Shown here piece by piece: positions 39,176 through 44,204 of a DNA stretch of 44,204 bases (its first letter is position 1; each line of letters opens with the position of its first letter). The DNA is from Actinomadura sp. BRA 177. Its GTDB lineage: Bacteria > Actinomycetota > Actinomycetes > Streptosporangiales > Streptosporangiaceae. The DNA is taken from positions 1 to 44,204 of the forward strand of contig NZ_JABXFD010000499.1 of assembly GCF_013372625.1 (NCBI RefSeq), in the 5' to 3' direction. Under the pieces are notes generated by a model. The model was not told the origin of the DNA, did no database searches, and saw only the letters and a list, made by a program, of their open reading frames with translations. The translations under genes were made by a program, and so were the position numbers.

Positions 39176-39327
39176 ACGTCCCGATCGCCCTGGCGTTCTT
39201 CCTTGGGGTGGCGACGGGCCTTGCGGCCGTCGCCCTCCTGGCGGGGCGTCAGAGGCGGGGCGGACGCCACGCCATCGGGCCGCCTCGACGCGCTCAAGGG
39301 AGCCGGCACGGACGCCATACCTATTGA
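39172..39327 (+). CDS. Small membrane-type protein (51 aa) coupled to the RsbW-like ATPase
   Basis: GTG 39172 overlaps the ATPase TGA (GTGA). The product begins VNVPIALAFFLGVATGLAAV, one hydrophobic helix, followed by a very basic tail (RQRRGGRHAIGPPRRAQGSR) ending in TY. It could be a membrane anchor or tether acting with the ATPase; nothing known matches. The overlap and coding-like third positions in the first half support translation. Confidence 0.45.
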   Translation: MNVPIALAFFLGVATGLAAVALLAGRQRRGGRHAIGPPRRAQGSRHGRHTY

Positions 39328-39342
39328 AGAGGAGACAACCCC

Positions 39343-39387
39343 ATGTCGAAGCAGCTTCGTCTGACGGCAGCGGTCCGGGCACCCTGA
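39343..39387 (+). other. 14-codon ORF with a strong Shine-Dalgarno
   Basis: GAGGAG lies 8-9 nt before ATG 39343, which opens MSKQLRLTAAVRAP and a TGA directly abutting the end of fbiC. It may be a peptide, or the stump of a gene cut off by rearrangement. No function is suggested. Confidence 0.25.
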
Positions 39388-41943
39388 TCACGCCGTCGAG
39401 ATCGGGAGTGCCCGCAGCCGTCCGAAAGTGCCTATGCCGTCCGTGCGGCGGGATGCCTCCAGGCGTTCCGCCGGCACCTCGCCGTAGAGGGTCAGGCGCT
39501 GCTTGGCCGGACGGCCCGCGCGCCGGGCGATCGCCTCCAGGTCGCTGATGGGCTTGAACGAACCGTTCTCCGACCCGGCCATACGGCTGATGGTCTCCTC
39601 CATCAGCGTCCCGCCCAGGTCGTTCACACCCCCTTGCAGGACGCGCGTGCACAGTTCGTCACCCAGCTTCACCCACGACGTCTGGATGTTGGGGATCGCA
39701 CCATGCAACAGGATCCGCGCCAAAGCATGGACGGCCACGTTCTCCCGAACCGTAGGCCCAGGACGTGCCAGCCCAGCGAGATAGATGGGCGAGTTGTGGT
39801 GGACGAACGGAAGCAGCACGAACTCACTGAATCCACCCGTCCGCTCCTGGATGGACCTCAGCAGCTTGATGTGCGCGACCCAGTGCGACGGCGTGTCCAC
39901 ATGCCCGTACATCATCGTGGACGTCGTCGGGATACCGATCTCATGCGCCGTGGTGACGACCTCGACCCACTGGTCGGTGGGCAGTTTCCCCTTGGTCAGC
40001 ACCCAGCGCACGTCGTCGTCCAGGATTTCGGCGGCCGTCCCAGGAAGCGAGTCGACCCCGGCCTCCTTCGCCGCCTGCAACCACTCACGAATCGACAGGT
40101 CGGTCCGGGACGCGCCGTTCACGACCTCCATCGGGCTGTACGAATGCAGGTGGATGTCGGGTGCTCGCCGCTTCACCTCACGCGCGAGGTCGAAGTAGGC
40201 GGTGCCCGGTAGATCCGGGTGGATGCCGCCCTGCATGCAGATCTCGGTCGCGCCCGCCGCCCATGCCTCGTCCACCCGGTCCCCGACCTGGCTGAGCGAC
40301 AGCGTGTAGGCGTCGGCATCGGTCCGACGCTGCGCGAACGCGCAGAACCGGCAGCCGGTGTAGCAGACGTTGGTGAAGTTGATGTTCCGCGTCACCACGT
40401 AGGTGACGTCGTCCCCGACAGTGTCTCGCCGAAGCTCATCGGCCAATGCGGCGAGCGCGTCGAGTTCAGGCCCCTCAGCGTGCAGAAGGGCGAGCGCCTC
40501 GTCGTCCGACAGTCCCGCAGGGTCCTGCTCCGCGCGCGCGAGAGCAGCCTTGACGTCGGCATCGAATCGCTGAGGCGCGGCCATGCGCTCCTTCAGCGCA
40601 TCCCAGTCGCCATAGACCTCATCGAAATCGTCGCGCCGGTCATTGGTCCGCCCGGTCGTGTCGATCGACGTATGCAGATCCGTCCGCCCGGACGCTTCGA
40701 ACCCACCATCAGGCTCCTGCCAAGGACGCCCCTCAAGAACGGCGTCCTCACGCGCCAACCCGGTCTCCGGGTCGGCCAGAGCAGCAACGTGCCCGATCAG
40801 CCGCGGATCGAGCCACGGCTCACCCCGCTGCACGTAATCCGGATAGATCGTCAGCCGTTCCCGCAGCGAGAACCCAGACTCGGCGGTCCGTTCCGTCAGT
40901 TCGTCGATCTGCGGCCACGGCCGCTCCGGATTCACGTGGTCGGGCGTCAGCGGCGAGACCCCGCCCCAGTCGTCGATCCCGGCCCGCAGCATCAGCGCGT
41001 ACTGGTCGGCGACGAGGTTCGGCGGCGCCTGCACGCGCGCCTTCGGCCCGAGGACGAGCCGCGTCACCGCGATCGTCGCGGCCAGCTCCGCCAGCTCCGC
41101 ATCGGGCGTGTCGCGCATCTTCGTGTCGGGCTTCGCGCGGAAGTTCTGGACGATCACCTCCTGGATCGCCCCGTACTCCCGCATCGTCCGCCGGATCTCG
41201 AAGATCGCGTCCGCGCGCTCCTCGATCGTCTCGCCGATGCCGATCAGGATCCCGGTCGTGAACGGCACGTTCGTCCGTCCCGCGTCCTCAAGGACACGCA
41301 GCCGGACGGCCGGGTCCTTGTCCGGCGACCCGAAGTGCGGGCCGCCGCGCTCGCTGAACAGCCGCGTCGCCGTCGTCTCCAGCATCATGCCCATCGACGG
41401 CGCGACCGGCTTGAGCCGCTGGAAGTCGCGCCAGGTCAGCACACCCGGGTTCAGGTGCGGCAGCAGCCCGGTCTCCTCCAGCACCCGGATCGCCATCGCC
41501 CGCACATACGAGAGCGTGTCGTCGTAGCCGTGCGCGTCGAGCCACTCGCGGGCCTGCTTCCACCGGTCCTCGGGACGGTCCCCGAGCGTGAACAGGGCCT
41601 CCTTGCAGCCCATCTCGGCGCCCTGCCGCGCGATCTCCAGCACCTCGTCCGGGCTGAGATAGGGCGACTCCACCCGGTGCGGGACGGTCGCGAACGTGCA
41701 GTACCCGCAGCGGTCCCGGCACAGGCGGGTCAGCGGGATGAAGACCTTGCGGCTGTAGGTGATGACGCCCGGCCGGCCGGCGGCCTCCAGACCGGCGTCC
41801 CGGGTGCGGGCCGCGTAGGCGAGCAGATCGTCGAGCTGCGCCCCGCGGGCCTGCAGCAGTGTGGTGGCCTCGGATCGGTCCAGTGTCTTGCCGTCACGCG
41901 CGCGGGCCAGGGCCCGGCGAAGAGCGGAGCTCGTGGCGTCCAT
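39388..41943 (-). CDS. fbiC: FbiC, 7,8-didemethyl-8-hydroxy-5-deazariboflavin (FO) synthase
   Basis: At 851 aa it is the full-length actinobacterial fusion of CofG (N-terminal half) and CofH (C-terminal half). The two radical SAM clusters are CRDRCGYC at about residue 78 and CYTGCRFC at about residue 530. Other marks are [38 protein letters not shown] and TSWVKLG. It builds FO from tyrosine and 5-amino-6-ribitylamino-uracil, the first committed step to F420. ATG 41943 is supported by a leaderless-type -10. The CofH half and the downstream fbiA/fbiB products act in sequence. The stop of a tiny convergent ORF abuts its own. Confidence 0.97.
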   Translation of the reverse strand: MDATSSALRRALARARDGKTLDRSEATTLLQARGAQLDDLLAYAARTRDAGLEAAGRPGVITYSRKVFIPLTRLCRDRCGYCTFATVPHRVESPYLSPDEVLEIARQGAEMGCKEALFTLGDRPEDRWKQAREWLDAHGYDDTLSYVRAMAIRVLEETGLLPHLNPGVLTWRDFQRLKPVAPSMGMMLETTATRLFSERGGPHFGSPDKDPAVRLRVLEDAGRTNVPFTTGILIGIGETIEERADAIFEIRRTMREYGAIQEVIVQNFRAKPDTKMRDTPDAELAELAATIAVTRLVLGPKARVQAPPNLVADQYALMLRAGIDDWGGVSPLTPDHVNPERPWPQIDELTERTAESGFSLRERLTIYPDYVQRGEPWLDPRLIGHVAALADPETGLAREDAVLEGRPWQEPDGGFEASGRTDLHTSIDTTGRTNDRRDDFDEVYGDWDALKERMAAPQRFDADVKAALARAEQDPAGLSDDEALALLHAEGPELDALAALADELRRDTVGDDVTYVVTRNINFTNVCYTGCRFCAFAQRRTDADAYTLSLSQVGDRVDEAWAAGATEICMQGGIHPDLPGTAYFDLAREVKRRAPDIHLHSYSPMEVVNGASRTDLSIREWLQAAKEAGVDSLPGTAAEILDDDVRWVLTKGKLPTDQWVEVVTTAHEIGIPTTSTMMYGHVDTPSHWVAHIKLLRSIQERTGGFSEFVLLPFVHHNSPIYLAGLARPGPTVRENVAVHALARILLHGAIPNIQTSWVKLGDELCTRVLQGGVNDLGGTLMEETISRMAGSENGSFKPISDLEAIARRAGRPAKQRLTLYGEVPAERLEASRRTDGIGTFGRLRALPISTA

Positions 41944-41949
41944 GCGGGC

Positions 41950-41955
41950 ACTCTA
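41950..41955 (-). promoter_or_regulatory. -10 element for leaderless transcription of fbiC
   Basis: Minus-strand TAGAGT, six bases, then ATG 41943. It lies in the 99-nt gap after fbiB, so fbiC can have its own promoter. Confidence 0.5.
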
Positions 41956-42042
41956 TGCCAATCGTCATATTTTCCACCGCGCCGGGTCCCCGGAAAGACC
42001 CGCCACCGAGACCAGCCCCGGCCCCCCACGATCTATTCCCGC

Positions 42043-43329
42043 TCAGCGCACCTCGATGAACGCGTCGGCGCTCCGGGCCGGACGGTCGCGCGGCGGCGCC
42101 GCCGCGTGCCCGACCCCAACGGCGCCCATGGGGTCCCACTCGTCCGGCAGGTCGAGCACATCGCGCACCACGTCGCGGCAGAACATCGTGCTCGACACCC
42201 AGCACGACCCGAGACCCTCGACCGCCAGCGCGACCAGCAGGTTCTCCACTCCCGCGCCCGCCGCCACGACGAACATCTCCCGTTCGGCACACGACCGGCG
42301 CTCGTCCGGATAGTCGTGCGAACCGTCCATCACCAGACAGGGCACCACCAGATACGGAGCCCGCCGCAGCACCTCGCCCCGCCGCAGCCGCTTGGTGATC
42401 GACTCCTCGGAGAACCCGTCCCGCCGCAGGTCGGCCTCCCAGGCGTCGCGCATCGCGTCCAGCAGCCGCGTCCGGGACTCCGCCGACTCCAGCAGGACGA
42501 ACCGCCACGGCGTCGTGTGATGCGGCGCCGGCGCGGTGATCGCGGCATCCACGGCCCGCCGCACCGCCGCCGGATCCACCGGCTCCTCGGTGAACTCCCG
42601 GATCGTGCGCCGCGCCCGCAGCACATCGGCCGACCCGAACCGGAACATGTCCTCCTCGGGGGGACGCACCAGCACCCGAGCCCCCGGCCCGTCATCAGCC
42701 GTCACAATCCCGGTCAACCCACGCACAACGGCGATCGGCACCCCGTCGAGCTTGCCCTTGACCAGTTCCCCGGCAGCCGCGATCTCGTCGGCCACAGCCG
42801 TAATCGTGGCGTCGAGCCGGTTCCCATAGGAGTCGTCCCGCCCGCGCAGATCGCTGAGCGGCTCCAGCCCGGCCACCCCGATAGCGGCGTCAATCAGCCC
42901 ATTCCGCCAGGGCCGCCCCAGCGTGTCGGACACGATGACGCCCACGGACACACCAGCCCGCTCGCGCACCCCGGCCCGGATGCGCCGCGCCGAAGCATCA
43001 GGATCCTCCGGCAGCAGCAGCACGGTCCCCGGCTCGGTGTTGGACGCGTCCACACCGGCCGCCGCGAGCACGAGCCCCTGCCGCGTCTCCACGATCCGCG
43101 TCTCGCCCCGCGCATGCGTCCGCCGCGCCACCACCCGCACGGTCTCGGCGTCGATGGCCTTCTCCCGGTCGTCCGCGACCAGGACCCGCCCCTCCGCCTT
43201 ACTGACGATCTTGGACGTGACGACGAGCACATCACCGTCCTGAACGGCGTCTACCGGCACCAGCGCGGCGATGTCATCGCCCTCGGCGACCTCGGGCAGC
43301 CCGGGAACGCCGAACACCTCAAGCCTCAC
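42043..43329 (-). CDS. fbiB: FbiB, coenzyme F420:L-glutamate ligase / nitroreductase-like fusion
   Basis: The 428-aa protein has an N-terminal CofE domain ([51 protein letters not shown]) to about residue 245, then a flavin-dependent nitroreductase-fold domain ([42 protein letters not shown]). The first adds glutamates to F420-0; the second reduces dehydro-F420. Start GTG 43329 overlaps the fbiA stop (GTGA). This is the normal actinobacterial fusion. Function is expected only if its substrate F420-0 is made, which needs fbiA. Confidence 0.96.
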   Translation of the reverse strand: MRLEVFGVPGLPEVAEGDDIAALVPVDAVQDGDVLVVTSKIVSKAEGRVLVADDREKAIDAETVRVVARRTHARGETRIVETRQGLVLAAAGVDASNTEPGTVLLLPEDPDASARRIRAGVRERAGVSVGVIVSDTLGRPWRNGLIDAAIGVAGLEPLSDLRGRDDSYGNRLDATITAVADEIAAAGELVKGKLDGVPIAVVRGLTGIVTADDGPGARVLVRPPEEDMFRFGSADVLRARRTIREFTEEPVDPAAVRRAVDAAITAPAPHHTTPWRFVLLESAESRTRLLDAMRDAWEADLRRDGFSEESITKRLRRGEVLRRAPYLVVPCLVMDGSHDYPDERRSCAEREMFVVAAGAGVENLLVALAVEGLGSCWVSSTMFCRDVVRDVLDLPDEWDPMGAVGVGHAAAPPRDRPARSADAFIEVR

Positions 43330-44138
43330 GCGCCGTCCTCCACCCGCTTGAGCTCCACCGCGAGATCCAGGGCCGCCCGCGCGATATCGGCCGTCGCCTG
43401 GTCGTCGCTCATCAACAGCGGCCGGGACCGCACCTCGATCCCCTCAACCCGCACATCAGCGTCGGCCGAATCGACGAGCCACCCGTCCAGCAGCCCGAGG
43501 CCGTAAAGCTCGGCGACCGCCCGGGCCGACGTCTCAACCCCGATCGCGCTCAAACAGGCATCGGCCATGCCCCGCACCGGCGCCCCGCCGATGATCGGCG
43601 AAACCCCCACCACGGTCTTCGCGGCGATGGCGTCCCGAATCCCGGGAACCGCCAGGATCGTCCCGATACTCACCACAGGGTTGGACGGCGGGAAAAGCAC
43701 CACGTCAGCGGCCTCGATCGCCGCGAGCACCCCAGGCGCCGGCTTCGAATCCTCCGCGCCGACCGCCGCGATGGACAACGCCGGGACGGACGCGCGCATC
43801 CGCACCCACCACTCCTGGAAGTGGATCGCCCGCCGCCCCTTGTCGTCCTCGATGACCACATGCGTCTCGACCTGGTCATCGGTCATCGGAAGGAGCCGCA
43901 CCCCCGGCTTCCACCGATCGCACAGCGCCTCGGTGACGGCCGACAGCTTGTACCCGGCCGCGAGCATCTGCGTCCGGACGATATGGGTGGCGAAGTCCCG
44001 ATCCCCGAGCCCGAACCACTCGGGTCCGACCCCGTACGCCGCGAGCTCCTCCTTCACGGTGAAGGTCTCCTCGGCGCGCCCCCACCCCTGCTCCTCGTTG
44101 ATGCCCCCGCCGAGCGTGTACATCACGTCCCTTATCAC
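43326..44138 (-). pseudogene. fbiA: FbiA (2-phospho-L-lactate transferase, CofD), 5'-truncated
   Basis: From VMYTLGGGINEEQGWGRAEE the sequence is an ordinary FbiA, through FPPSNPVVSIGTILAVPGIR and GGAPVRGMAD to the stop. FbiA/CofD normally has some 50 further N-terminal residues: a GGxGGA Rossmann loop, NTGDD and a DLDTV segment directly before VMYTLGGG. Here only the codons GTG-ATA-AGG-GAC precede it, and a TAG lies in frame 24 nt upstream of that GTG. The first binding loop is thus absent. An insertion, deletion or assembly end at about 44126 is likely. The fbiB GTG overlaps its stop. Confidence 0.85.
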
Positions 44139-44204
44139 CCTCTGACGCCTCCGACGAAGAGGCTAGCGGAGACTCCTCTCGCTCCACCTGGATTCCACAA
44201 AAAA

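Noticed and set aside
40219..43506. Open frame of 1095 codons antisense to fbiC and fbiB
   Set aside because: It mirrors the third-position GC bias of two certain genes, is very rich in Arg/Pro/His, and crosses the fbiC-fbiB gap without domain content.
1..44204. tRNA, rRNA, CRISPR array, integrase or transposase
   Set aside because: No T-loop-like GGTTCGA contexts with a matching fold, no regularly spaced repeats and no recombinase motifs were found by reading both strands; a covariance-model search was not possible.

Overview
The window is very GC-rich, with strong G/C preference at third codon positions. It carries a complete-looking fbiC and fbiB and a damaged fbiA (coenzyme F420), several WhiJ/Scr1-type regulator modules (XRE/DUF5753, DUF397, RsbW-like ATPase), a TIGR03089 protein and many GTG or leaderless starts. 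Together these indicate an actinomycete, probably Streptosporangiales/Thermomonosporaceae such as Actinomadura; the genus is inference. The last bases run into a poly-A stretch directly beside the truncated fbiA, so the right end may be a contig end.

Region 1 (1-15.8 kb) is a cell-envelope glycopolymer locus. It holds a GT2/CDP-glycerol glycerophosphotransferase fusion, two tandem integral-membrane acyltransferases, an LCP-family glycopolymer-peptidoglycan ligase, a TIGR03089 protein, a large membrane glycosyltransferase preceded by a small His/Cys-rich upstream ORF, a dolichol-phosphate-mannose-like GT2, two GT4 enzymes, a flippase-like LPG_synthase_TM protein coupled to thioredoxin, a methyltransferase and a mannose-1-phosphate guanylyltransferase. 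Together they could make an activated sugar, assemble and acylate a glycan or teichoic-acid-like polymer and attach it to the wall.

Region 2 (15.8-25.2 kb) is accessory DNA: a membrane-anchored Nudix-like protein coupled to a methyltransferase, two APH-fold kinases, a pentapeptide-repeat protein, an intact ATPase//XRE-DUF397 module, an XRE-TPR regulator and a GRDP-like protein. Two of the gene-poor gaps hold decayed remnants of further ATPase/XRE modules.

Region 3 (25.2-34.5 kb) contains an AlkA-like DNA glycosylase, a 70-aa membrane protein, a LysR regulator, a solute-binding-like protein, a MarR/SDR versus MDR/DsbA divergon, and a MarR-MFS efflux operon with a clear 23-bp palindromic operator. 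The alkA-3'/small-protein/lysR-promoter block at 25.7-26.4 kb recurs at 33.7-34.1 kb as an older direct duplication. That copy has an internal deletion and its end is fused to a 5'-truncated DUF6879 gene.

Region 4 (34.5-39.4 kb) is an uncharacterised cassette (XRE/DUF5753 regulator, radical SAM protein with twitch/SPASM-like C-terminal cysteines, APH-fold kinase), followed by a second ATPase//XRE-DUF397 module and two very small ORFs.

Region 5 (39.4 kb to end) is the F420 operon on the minus strand, fbiA-fbiB then fbiC. fbiA lacks its N-terminal Rossmann segment. No tRNA, rRNA, CRISPR array, transposase or integrase was recognised.
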